A stretch of 64,000 nucleotides of DNA from Microbacterium gallinarum (GTDB lineage Bacteria; Actinomycetota; Actinomycetes; Actinomycetales; Microbacteriaceae). The DNA is taken from the NCBI RefSeq assembly GCF_014837165.1, contig NZ_JACSPM010000001.1, positions 525,618 to 589,617 of the forward strand. Direction: 5' to 3'. Of the stretch, positions 1 to 7,367 are shown piece by piece; the first letter of the stretch is position 1; every line of letters starts with the position of its first letter. Made by a program: the position numbers and the translations under genes. The notes under the pieces are model-generated. The model worked only from the letters and a program-made list of their open reading frames with translations, was not told where the DNA came from and did not search any database.

Positions 1-53
1 TAGACCCAGAAAGCCGTCGCCGCCAGGGCCAGGATGAGCAGGGCCCGTGTCAT
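1..53 (-). CDS. Partial membrane-anchored protein, N-terminus only (possibly PLDc_N family)
   Basis: Only the first 17 codons are inside the window (reading MTRALLILALAATAFWV), so the gene continues beyond base 1. The segment is a hydrophobic N-terminal helix after a single Arg. A TAGGAT -10 hexamer lies 7 nt before the ATG, the leaderless arrangement seen for many genes here. Small PLDc_N-type membrane proteins often flank menA in this bacterial group, so that family is a guess from context; nothing catalytic is visible. Confidence 0.4.
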   Translation of the reverse strand, partial: MTRALLILALAATAFWV

Positions 54-162
54 GCTCCCCATCCTAGGCGAGCATCGTGCGGCGCGGCCCTGTCGTGACC
101 GAACCGTCGTCTGGGTGGGCCGCCCCGCCGGAACGCACTGCCGGCTCGATTACGATGGACGC

Positions 163-453
163 GTGAAAGCCCGGTCCGCCCTCGTCTACACGGTGCTGCG
201 GCTCCTCGCCTTCCTGGTGCCGTTCGGCCTGCTGATGCTGCTGCCGATCATGCGCGAGTACTACTGGCTCGCCGCGATCTTCGCCGCGCTCATCGGCCTG
301 AGCCTGTCGATGCTGTTCCTGCGCCGTCCGCTCGACCAGATGAGCGCGGGCATCGCTGAGCGCCGTGACCGATCGCGCGCTGAGCGAGCGGTGAGCGACG
401 AAGATGCAGAGGATGCCGCGGCCGGCCCCTCCGAGTCCCGCTCCGGCGACTGA
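163..453 (+). CDS. DUF4229-type small membrane protein
   Basis: A 96-residue protein with two hydrophobic helices (about residues 5-25 and 32-50) followed by a charged Arg/Glu/Ala-rich tail, matching the usual shape of DUF4229 proteins found beside menA in actinobacteria. I chose the GTG at 163 because a TACGAT hexamer ends 6 nt before it, as expected for a leaderless transcript; an upstream ATG at 34 in the same frame would add an implausible Arg-rich leader. Function is unknown. It is convergent with menA. Family assignment is from recognition, not search. Confidence 0.65.
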   Translation: MKARSALVYTVLRLLAFLVPFGLLMLLPIMREYYWLAAIFAALIGLSLSMLFLRRPLDQMSAGIAERRDRSRAERAVSDEDAEDAAAGPSESRSGD

Positions 454-483
454 CTCCGGCGTGCGCCGGCGCCCGGCGGGTGC

Positions 484-1464
484 TCAGCCGACGAGCGCCC
501 ACGCGAGGAACGCCGCGTAGGCGAGCGAGGTCAGCGACGTGAGCCCGAGCGCGACCACCAGTTCGCGCGGGTCGCGGTAGGTCCACACGATCAGGATGGC
601 CGGGAGCGCTGCCAGCAGCACGAGCAGCGACAGCCACGCGATCGGATAGAAGAGCGCGAGATAGGCGGCGATCACGAACGGCGCGAGCACGAAGATCGTG
701 AACAGCCAGCGCGTGGCCGTGCGGCCGATGAGGGTCGTGAGAGTGCGCTTGCCCGATGCGCGGTCCTGGTCGATGTCGCGCAGGTTGTTCGCGAGCAGCA
801 CGGCGCACGCCAGCAGACCGATGGCGACGGCTCCGAACCACGCCTCCTGCGGCAGGGCGAACGCCTGCACCCAGGTCGTGCCGAGCGTCGCGACCAGTCC
901 GAAGAACACGAAGACGAAGAGCTCGCCCAGGCCGTAGTAGCCGTACGGCCGCTTGCCGCCGGTGTAGAACCACGCGGCGAGGATGCACGCGGCACCGACG
1001 GCGAGGAACCACCACTGCTGGGTGCGGATCGTGATGGCCAGGCCGGCGATCGCGGCGATCGCGAAGAAGACCAGCGCGACGGTCAGCACCGCGCGGGGCT
1101 TCGCCTTGCGCGATGCCGTGAGCCGGGCCGGACCGACCCGGTGGTCGTCGGTTCCCCGGATGCCGTCGCTGTAGTCGTTGGCGTAGTTGACGCCGATCTG
1201 CAGCGACACTGACACGATGAGGCAGAACAGCGCGATCACCCAGTGGAACACGTCCACGACGAGGATCGCGGCCGCGGTGCCGACGACGACGGGGCTGATC
1301 GCGAGGGGCAGCGTGCGCAGACGGGCCGCGCCGATCCAGTCGCGCGCGGTCGCCGGCTCGACGGCGCGGGGATCACCCGACTGGCGCGCCTTCTGCGGGT
1401 TGCCGCGGGAGGGCTGCTTCTTCGGACCGGGATGCTTGCGCTTCTTGCTGGAGGTGCCTGCCAC
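484..1464 (-). CDS. menA: 1,4-dihydroxy-2-naphthoate polyprenyltransferase MenA
   Basis: Integral membrane prenyltransferase of the UbiA superfamily that attaches the polyprenyl chain to 1,4-dihydroxy-2-naphthoate, giving demethylmenaquinone. The 326-residue protein has a basic Lys/Pro-rich N-terminal extension (first ~40 residues), then about eight membrane helices. The first Asp-rich motif is visible as NYANDYSDGIRGTD and the second as NNLRDIDQDRASGKRT, both prenyl-diphosphate/Mg-binding signatures of this family. The GTG start lies 8 nt after TAGGAT, suggesting a leaderless mRNA. menE, menB and menC lie within the next 9 kb, which supports the pathway. Confidence 0.92.
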   Translation of the reverse strand: MAGTSSKKRKHPGPKKQPSRGNPQKARQSGDPRAVEPATARDWIGAARLRTLPLAISPVVVGTAAAILVVDVFHWVIALFCLIVSVSLQIGVNYANDYSDGIRGTDDHRVGPARLTASRKAKPRAVLTVALVFFAIAAIAGLAITIRTQQWWFLAVGAACILAAWFYTGGKRPYGYYGLGELFVFVFFGLVATLGTTWVQAFALPQEAWFGAVAIGLLACAVLLANNLRDIDQDRASGKRTLTTLIGRTATRWLFTIFVLAPFVIAAYLALFYPIAWLSLLVLLAALPAILIVWTYRDPRELVVALGLTSLTSLAYAAFLAWALVG

Positions 1465-1570
1465 GAATCGTCATCCTAGAGGGCGACGCGATGAGCCGCC
1501 GCGAAGCGACGCCGGGTTGTGGACATGCGTCGGCACAAGCCCCTCCCTGCACGCGCCCTGCGCGCGCACA

Positions 1571-1972
1571 ATGGCTGCCATGCTGAGCATCGGAACGATC
1601 GTGCTGACGGTCGAGGACATCGCCCGCGCCGGCGACTTCTGGCGGAGTGCCCTGGGCTACGTGAACCGGGGCGAGCCGAGCGATGACTGGCTCATCCTCG
1701 ACCCGCCGGGAAAGGCGGACTGGGCGTCACCGGGGGCGAGCCTGGCCCTCTCGGTCACGGGCTATCCGCAGCACTATCCCCCGCGCATCCACCTCGACCT
1801 GTACGCCGAGGACCAGGCGGCCGAGGTGCGCCGGCTGCGGGCGCTCGGCGCACGCGAGGTCGACTGGCACGACTACCCCGAGGACGCCGACTGGATCGTG
1901 CTCGAAGACACCGAGGGCAACCGCTTCTGCGTGGTCGACACCGGCCCCTACCCCGGCTCCCCTGCCCGGTGA
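1571..1972 (+). CDS. VOC-family (glyoxalase/bleomycin-resistance fold) protein
   Basis: A 133-residue protein with one VOC domain: a beta-strand start (IGTIVLTVEDIARAGDFW) and the C-terminal LEDTEGNRFCVVD strand that normally carries a metal-binding Glu or a neighbouring residue. HLDLYAEDQAAEVRRL in the middle is typical of the glyoxalase-like subgroup of actinobacteria. Substrate cannot be inferred. The ATG at 1571 is used; an in-frame ATG at 1580 would remove three residues and is equally possible. The gene stands alone and is convergent with menE. Confidence 0.75.
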   Translation: MAAMLSIGTIVLTVEDIARAGDFWRSALGYVNRGEPSDDWLILDPPGKADWASPGASLALSVTGYPQHYPPRIHLDLYAEDQAAEVRRLRALGAREVDWHDYPEDADWIVLEDTEGNRFCVVDTGPYPGSPAR

Positions 1973-2015
1973 CGGCCCCGCGATCTGAGCGGAAGCCGCG
2001 GGCCGAGGCGCGGGG

Positions 2016-3170
2016 TCAGTGGAGGGAGGCGACGGCGCGGCGGATCGCCTCGCGATCCGGCTTGCCCGACGGCAGCGTCGCCAGCTCGTCGACGAGCACG
2101 AGCCTCGCCGGGCGCGCATGCGGGCCGATCGCGTCCTTGACGGCGGCGCGCGCCTCTTCGAGCTGCACGGACTCGCTGCGGCGCAGCACTTCGCCCCGGG
2201 TGGCGACGACGACGGATGCCTCGCCCCAGCGCTCGTCGGGGACGCCGACGACCACCGCGCCGGACAGTCCGGGCACGGTGCGGACGATGCGCTCGACGCG
2301 ATCGAGCGAGATGTTCACGCCGCCTGAGACGATCACGTTGTCGATCCGGCCGCGCACACGCAGGACGCCGTTTTCGAGGATGCCGGCGTCGCCGGTGCGG
2401 TACCAGCGGGCACCGTCGGGGGTGCGGGGGAACGCGGCATCCGTCAGCTCCGGATCGCCGAGGTAGCCCTCGGCCAGCACCGGCCCCGAGATCTGGACCT
2501 CGCCGCGCATGATCCGCAGGCTCACGCCGCGCAGCGGGACGCCGTCGTACACGCAGCCGCCGGAGGTCTCGGTGGCGCCGTAGGTGCGGACGATGCGCGC
2601 GCCAGCGGCCTGCGCCCGCTCGAGGGTCACGGGCGGCAGAGCCTGCCCGCCGACGAGGATGGTCTCGAACGACCGGAGGGCGGTCAGCACCGTGGCGTCG
2701 TCCTCGGCCGCATCGAGCAGGCGCGACAGCTGCGCCGGCACGAGCGACGTGTAGGTCGGGATGCGCTGGCCGCGGTCGGTGGAGGCCATCATGAGCGCGG
2801 CGGCCGCGAACCCCTGAGGCGTGAACGATCCGCTCAGGACGGCGGGCTCGCGATCGGCGACGATCGAGCGGACGAGCACCTGCAGACCCGCGACGTAGCT
2901 CGCGGGGAGCGCGAGCAGCCAGGCCCCTTCGCCGACACGGTCGGCAGTCGCCAGCGCGCTGGCGGTGAGGGCGTCGCGGCTGAGCACCACGCTCTTGGGC
3001 ACGCCGGTGGATCCCGACGTCGTCACCACGACGGCCGTTCCCGGCCGCACTTCGCCGGGCAGTTCGCTGACCATGCCGAGCCCGAGCGCCGGACCGGCGC
3101 CGTGCAGCGCACTCTTCAGAGCGCGCAGGATGTCGCGGGGGTCGTCGCCGATGACGGGTTCGAGCTTCAT
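2016..3170 (-). CDS. menE: o-Succinylbenzoate-CoA ligase MenE (AMP-forming)
   Basis: Acyl-adenylate-forming ligase that activates o-succinylbenzoate with ATP and CoA, the step before ring closure by MenB. The 384-residue protein carries the P-loop-like TTSGSTGVPKSVVL (about residues 50-63), the ATP motif TYGATETSGG, the YRTGDAG motif, and a C-terminal KPDREAIRRAV segment with the expected late Lys. It is short for the superfamily, which is normal for actinobacterial MenE. I start it at the ATG of MKLEP; longer readings overlap menB. It follows menB by 4 nt, so the two are probably co-transcribed. Confidence 0.9.
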   Translation of the reverse strand: MKLEPVIGDDPRDILRALKSALHGAGPALGLGMVSELPGEVRPGTAVVVTTSGSTGVPKSVVLSRDALTASALATADRVGEGAWLLALPASYVAGLQVLVRSIVADREPAVLSGSFTPQGFAAAALMMASTDRGQRIPTYTSLVPAQLSRLLDAAEDDATVLTALRSFETILVGGQALPPVTLERAQAAGARIVRTYGATETSGGCVYDGVPLRGVSLRIMRGEVQISGPVLAEGYLGDPELTDAAFPRTPDGARWYRTGDAGILENGVLRVRGRIDNVIVSGGVNISLDRVERIVRTVPGLSGAVVVGVPDERWGEASVVVATRGEVLRRSESVQLEEARAAVKDAIGPHARPARLVLVDELATLPSGKPDREAIRRAVASLH

Positions 3171-3174
3171 GGCC

Positions 3175-4071
3175 TCAGTACTGCCACGGGTACGGGGCCC
3201 AGTCGGGCTCACGCTTCTCGAGGAACGCATCGCGTCCTTCGATGCCCTCGTCGGTGCCGTACGCGAGGCGCGTCGCCTCGCCCGCGAAGACCTGCTGGCC
3301 GACGAGGCCGTCGTCGACGGCGTTGAACGCGAACTTGAGCATCCGGATCGCGGTCGGCGACTTCGTGAGGATCGTGCGCGCCATCGCGACCGCTTCGCGC
3401 TCGAGCTCGGCGTGCGGCACGACCCGGTTCACCGCACCCATCTCGTAGGCGCGCTGCGCCGAGTACTCCTCGGCGAGGAAGAACACCTCGCGCGCGAACT
3501 TCTGGCCGATCTGCCGGGCGAAATACGCCGAGCCGTAGCCGGCGTCGAAGGATCCGACGTCCGCGTCCGTCTGCTTGAACCGCCCGTGCTCTGCGCTCGC
3601 GATGGACATGTCGCACACGACGTGGAGCGAGTGGCCGCCGCCGGCCGCCCAGCCCGGGATCACGGCGATGACGACCTTGGGCATGAAGCGGATCAGCCGC
3701 TGCACCTCCAGGATGTGGAGGCGGCCGGCGCGCGCCGGGTCGGTGACGGTGTCGGTCTCGGAGTACTTGTAGCCGTCGCGGCCGCGGATGCGCTGGTCTC
3801 CGCCCGAGCAGAACGCCCAGCCGCCGTCCTTCGGGCTGGGCCCGTTGCCGGTGAGCAGGATGACGCCGATGCGCGGGTTCTGGCGCGCGGCGTCGAGCGC
3901 CTGGTACAGCTCGTCCACGGTGTGCGGGCGGAAGGCGTTGCGCACCTCGGGACGGTCGAATGCGATGCGCGCGATGCGCCCGTCCTTCGACACGTGCGAG
4001 GTGATGTCGGTGAAGCGGTCGGCGCCGGGTGCCGACATCCACTCGGCTTCGTCGAAGAGCTCCGAGACCAT
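3175..4071 (-). CDS. menB: 1,4-Dihydroxy-2-naphthoyl-CoA synthase MenB
   Basis: Crotonase-fold enzyme that closes the naphthoquinone ring of o-succinylbenzoyl-CoA. The sequence (298 residues) shows the oxyanion-hole segments FCSGGDQRIRG and PGWAAGGGHSLHVVCDM, the bound-bicarbonate-type region of MenB, and a C-terminal DWAPYPWQY tail typical of MenB. I place the start at the ATG of MVSELFDEAEW because TAGGCT ends 7 nt upstream; an in-frame GTG at 4107 that overlaps the LLM gene by 4 nt is the alternative. menE follows directly. Confidence 0.93.
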   Translation of the reverse strand: MVSELFDEAEWMSAPGADRFTDITSHVSKDGRIARIAFDRPEVRNAFRPHTVDELYQALDAARQNPRIGVILLTGNGPSPKDGGWAFCSGGDQRIRGRDGYKYSETDTVTDPARAGRLHILEVQRLIRFMPKVVIAVIPGWAAGGGHSLHVVCDMSIASAEHGRFKQTDADVGSFDAGYGSAYFARQIGQKFAREVFFLAEEYSAQRAYEMGAVNRVVPHAELEREAVAMARTILTKSPTAIRMLKFAFNAVDDGLVGQQVFAGEATRLAYGTDEGIEGRDAFLEKREPDWAPYPWQY

Positions 4072-4103
4072 GGGCTCCAGCCTAGAGCGCGGGATGCCGC
4101 CGC

Positions 4104-4904
4104 TCACGCGCCGTTCTTGGCGTCACGCCACCGCAGCCACGACTTCACGAGGTCGAAGTCCCAGTCCGGCCCCCCGAAGCCCAGCGTGAACAGCCGCACA
4201 CCGGCGTCGTAGAGGTCATCCGCGTCGTCCTCGCCGCGTCGCTTGAGCTCGTTCGAGACGATGAGTCCCGACGTGTCGCGCTCCTCCCTGTCGGCCCACC
4301 GCTCGATCACGCCGAGCTTGTGGGCGAGCTCTCCGGGGCGGACGAAGCTGTGCCAGATGTCGGCGTGGCGCGCCACCAGACGGAGGGTCTTCTGCTCGCC
4401 CTTGCCGCCGATCATCACCGGGATGCGCCGGGTCGGCGCCGGGTTGAGCTTCTGCCAGCGCGCCTCGATGCGGGCGAGCCCGTCGGCGAGGTCGTCGAGG
4501 CGGGAGCCGACGGTGCCGAACTCGTAGCCGTACTCCTCGTAGTCGCGCTCGAACCAGCCCGAGCCGGTGGCGAAGATGAAGCGGCCGGTGCCGTCCTTGG
4601 CGGAGATGTGGTCGATCGTGCGGGCCATGTCCGCCTGCAGATCGGGGTTGCGGTAGCTGTTGCAGTTGACGAGCGCCCCGAACTCGACGCGCTCGGTCTG
4701 CTCGGCCCACGCGGCGAGCATGGTCCAGGACTCGAAGTGCATGCCCTCGGGGTCGCCCGACAGCGGGAAGAAGTGATCCCAGTTGAAGAGGATGTCGACG
4801 CCCATCTCCTCGAGCCGGAGGACGGCGTCACGGAATGCGGAGTAGGGGGCGTGCTGCGGTTCCAATTGCACGCCGAGGCGCACCGGGGTATCCAGAAGGG
4901 GCAT
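4104..4904 (-). CDS. LLM-class flavin (probably F420-dependent) oxidoreductase
   Basis: A 266-residue luciferase-like TIM-barrel protein. Typical features are the N-terminal VRLGVQLEPQHAPYS strand, DILFNWDHFFP, TERVEFGALV, ATGSGWFERDYEEYGYEFG and RIPVMIGGKGEQKTLRLVARHAD, which resemble actinobacterial F420-dependent LLM enzymes. The substrate is unknown. It precedes menB and may form an operon with menB-menE, but no role in menaquinone synthesis can be read from the sequence. The ATG lies 6 nt after TAGGCT, so the message is probably leaderless. It belongs to the same broad family as the genes at 6402 and 35318. Confidence 0.8.
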   Translation of the reverse strand: MPLLDTPVRLGVQLEPQHAPYSAFRDAVLRLEEMGVDILFNWDHFFPLSGDPEGMHFESWTMLAAWAEQTERVEFGALVNCNSYRNPDLQADMARTIDHISAKDGTGRFIFATGSGWFERDYEEYGYEFGTVGSRLDDLADGLARIEARWQKLNPAPTRRIPVMIGGKGEQKTLRLVARHADIWHSFVRPGELAHKLGVIERWADREERDTSGLIVSNELKRRGEDDADDLYDAGVRLFTLGFGGPDWDFDLVKSWLRWRDAKNGA

Positions 4905-4919
4905 GGGAAAAGCCTAAGC

Positions 4920-4956
4920 GGGCGGGATGCCGGCGGCTCCGGCATCCCACCCGCCC
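4920..4956 (-). terminator. Imperfect hairpin, likely terminator of the PadR/membrane-protein operon
   Basis: The arms GGATGCCGG-type and CCGGCATCC pair around a 5-nt loop, extended by GGGC/GCCC with a 4-nt bulge. It follows the stop of the minus-strand membrane protein (4966) and sits just upstream of the LLM gene promoter, as expected for a terminator separating two transcription units. There is no clear T-run. Confidence 0.5.
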
Positions 4957-4965
4957 CTGTTCATG

Positions 4966-5928
4966 TCAGCGGGCGCGGTACGCCTTCAAGTACGCGTCGA
5001 TGGAGTCCCACGCGGCGATGGCGATGACGCCGAACCCGAACACGGTCGTGACGACGGCCGTCACGGTGCCGGCGTCTTCGGGCACGAGCGTGGGGAACAG
5101 CGCGGGGTTGACCAGCAGCTGCTGCGAGAGCAGCCACAGCGCACCGCCCGCGATCACGAGGTTCAGGAACAGGTTCACGGTCGCGGATCCCATGTTCCAG
5201 CCCCCCTTGGCGTAAACCGAGATCGCCAGCAGCGCCTCGAGGACCATGAGCACGAAGAGCGCGCCGATCCACCACGGCCACAGCGCCGGGGAGAGGAAGG
5301 GCATCCAGCCCTCCGCCGGTGAGTACACGACGCCGACGAACTGGTCCCAGAGGATCGCGCCCGCGGCGAGCGCCAGGAAGATCAGCGACGCGACCAGGTC
5401 GCTGAGGCTCGCCCCGCGGTCCTTCGGCTCGGGCAGATCGTCGGGCGTCCACGGTTCGACGATGCCGGACCCCGATGCGCGCTCGGAGCGCTCGACGATG
5501 AAGAACACCAGCGTGATCCAGAACGCGATGTGCACGATGACAGCCAGGGTGACGCTGACGACGTTGCCGACGATGGTGCCGAACTGCTCGCCCGCCAGCG
5601 TCTGGCCCAGTGCGACGCCGAACGCGGCGCACGCCGGCACGATCGCCCACAGCAGCTTCAGCAGGCGCCACCACGTCAGGTAGTAGCGGGGGCCGATGAG
5701 CCAGAGCGGCCGATCGGTGTAGCCCGCGGCGAGCTTGTCGGGGTCGCCGAGATCGGTCAGCACCGCACGCTCGGCCGCGTCGCGCGGTTCGCCCTCGGCG
5801 ACGCGGGCCTCGACCTGGTCGTCGATCGAACCGCGCAGCTCGGCGGCGAGGTCGGCGCGCTGCGCCTCGGGAACGGTGCGCATCGCGGCCGCAACGTAGC
5901 GGTCGGTCAGGGTCGTTGTCGTTGCCAT
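4966..5928 (-). CDS. HAAS-domain (permease-prefix type) polytopic membrane protein
   Basis: The first ~70 residues form a helical HAAS-like signalling domain (YVAAAMRTVPEAQRADLAAE, then GEPRDAAERAVLTDLGDP), which is characteristic of proteins encoded beside PadR regulators. The remaining part of the 320-residue protein contains about seven hydrophobic helices without recognisable catalytic motifs. The upstream padR gene ends 3 nt before this start, so the pair is an operon in which the PadR repressor probably controls this membrane protein and itself. The usual inference for such pairs is envelope stress or peptide response; that is family knowledge, not seen here. Confidence 0.75.
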   Translation of the reverse strand: MATTTTLTDRYVAAAMRTVPEAQRADLAAELRGSIDDQVEARVAEGEPRDAAERAVLTDLGDPDKLAAGYTDRPLWLIGPRYYLTWWRLLKLLWAIVPACAAFGVALGQTLAGEQFGTIVGNVVSVTLAVIVHIAFWITLVFFIVERSERASGSGIVEPWTPDDLPEPKDRGASLSDLVASLIFLALAAGAILWDQFVGVVYSPAEGWMPFLSPALWPWWIGALFVLMVLEALLAISVYAKGGWNMGSATVNLFLNLVIAGGALWLLSQQLLVNPALFPTLVPEDAGTVTAVVTTVFGFGVIAIAAWDSIDAYLKAYRAR

Positions 5929-5931
5929 GTG

Positions 5932-6267
5932 TCAGTCCTCCTGCGGAAGGGAGTCGATCGCGGTGGCGATCGCGTGGAATTCGTCGGTGAGGGCGGCCGC
6001 GAGGCGGGAGCCTGCGGCGCTGGTGCGGTAGAACTTGCGGGGCCGGGCCTCGTCGGTGTTCCACTCGCTCGTAAGGTGCCCCTGCTTCTCGAGCCGGCGC
6101 AGCAGCGGATACAGGGTGTTCGCGTCGGTCGGGAATCCGCGATCCCCGAGCTGTTCGAGCAGGCCGTACCCGTACCCCGGCTGCTCGAGCAGGCGGAGGC
6201 AGGCCAGCACGATCGTGCCGCGCCGCAGCTCCTGCAGGTGCGTGTCGAGGATCTCGGATTCGCTCAT
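5932..6267 (-). CDS. PadR-family transcriptional regulator
   Basis: A 111-residue winged-helix protein: ILDTHLQELRRGTIVLACLRLLEQPGYGYGLLEQL is the PadR N-terminal helix and HTH entry, and TLYPLLRRLEKQGHLTSEW is the recognition helix and wing. The C-terminal helix (residues ~85-108) is the short dimerisation helix of the PadR-s1 subgroup. It lies first in an operon with the HAAS-domain membrane protein and its own promoter overlaps palindromic sequence, so autoregulation is likely. The ATG is 7 nt after the -10 hexamer. Confidence 0.9.
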   Translation of the reverse strand: MSESEILDTHLQELRRGTIVLACLRLLEQPGYGYGLLEQLGDRGFPTDANTLYPLLRRLEKQGHLTSEWNTDEARPRKFYRTSAAGSRLAAALTDEFHAIATAIDSLPQED

Positions 6268-6304
6268 GGCTCACACTGTACTGTGTGTCACACACTATCG
6301 TCAA
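6268..6304 (-). promoter_or_regulatory. padR promoter with overlapping operator-like palindromes
   Basis: On the minus strand TTGACG (6299-6304) and TACAGT (6275-6280) are separated by 18 nt and the -10 is 7 nt from the padR ATG. The spacer holds GTGTGTGACACAC, an inverted repeat, followed by the CACTGTACTGTG-like element on the plus strand. A repressor bound here would block RNA polymerase; PadR itself is the obvious candidate. Confidence 0.65.
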
Positions 6305-6401
6305 GGACACATTGTCATGGGCATCACCTTGTTTGCTGGGACCCACTCGACCAACCCGCAAGTGCCTTGAGCCGCTCGGCATCACCGTCGAGACTCGGAC
6401 G

Positions 6402-7367
6402 ATGGTCTTCGTCGGATACCACGCCTCGCACGAACAGCTCCCACCCAGCGCACTGCTGACCTCCGTCGTCGGCGCCGAGCGCGCCGGCTTCGACGGAGCG
6501 ATGTGCTCCGACCACCTGGCGCCCTGGGGTGTGAGGCAGGGCGAGTCGGGCTTCGCCTGGTCGTGGCTCGGCGCCGCGCTCGCCTCGACCTCGTTCTCCC
6601 TCGGCGTCGTCAACGCGCCCGGACAGCGCTACCACCCTGTCGTGATCGCGCAGGCCATCGCGACGCTCGAGGAGATGTTCCCCGGACGGTTCTGGACGGT
6701 GCTCGGCAGCGGTGAGGCGATGAACGAGCACGTCACCGGCGACCCGTGGCCCTCGAAGGATGATCGCAACGCGCGTCTCGACGAGTCGATCGACGTCATC
6801 CGGCGCCTGCTCGCGGGCCACGAGGTCTCGCACGACGGTCACGTCCGTGTGCACCGGGCGCGCATCTGGTCGCTGCCCGACCAGCCTCCCCCGCTGTTCG
6901 GCGCCGCTGTCAGCGCCGAGACCGCCGGATGGCTCGCCGGACGCGTCGACGGCCTGGCGACCGTCGCGCAGGAGCCGGATGCGCTGCGCCGCGTCGTCGA
7001 CGCGTACCGCTCGTCCGGGGGCGTCGGACCGTGCACCCTGCAGGTGCATCTGTCGTTGGCGGAGACGGATGCCGCGGCCCTGGCCCTCGCGAAGGACCAA
7101 TGGCGCAACGGCCTGATCGGGCCGCCGGAGGCCTGGGACTTCGACCAGCCTGAGGACTTCGACGCCGCCGTCGGCGAGCCGGATGAGAGCGAGCTGCGCA
7201 AGGCGGTGCTGGTGGACTCGGATGCCGCATCCCTCGCCGAGCGCATCACCGAGCTCACCCGCATCGGCTTCGACCGCGTCTACCTGCACCACGTCGGCAA
7301 GGACCAGAACGCGTTCCTCGACCGCGCCGCGTCCGAGCTGCTCCCGGCCCTGCGGAGGACCCTGTGA
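6402..7367 (+). CDS. TIGR03885-type FMN-dependent LLM-class oxidoreductase
   Basis: A 321-residue luciferase-like TIM-barrel protein starting MVFVGYHASHEQLPPS. ERAGFDGAMCSDHLAPW, SFSLGVVNAPGQRYHP and GRFWTVLGSGEAMNEHV are characteristic of the non-F420 LLM subgroup known as TIGR03885. Its stop overlaps the start of the downstream GH13 gene by 4 nt (GTGA), so translation of the two is coupled. Such a pairing is known from other actinobacteria but the biochemical link is not established. The ATG follows GAGACT by 6 nt, so the mRNA is probably leaderless. Confidence 0.82.
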   Translation: MVFVGYHASHEQLPPSALLTSVVGAERAGFDGAMCSDHLAPWGVRQGESGFAWSWLGAALASTSFSLGVVNAPGQRYHPVVIAQAIATLEEMFPGRFWTVLGSGEAMNEHVTGDPWPSKDDRNARLDESIDVIRRLLAGHEVSHDGHVRVHRARIWSLPDQPPPLFGAAVSAETAGWLAGRVDGLATVAQEPDALRRVVDAYRSSGGVGPCTLQVHLSLAETDAAALALAKDQWRNGLIGPPEAWDFDQPEDFDAAVGEPDESELRKAVLVDSDAASLAERITELTRIGFDRVYLHHVGKDQNAFLDRAASELLPALRRTL

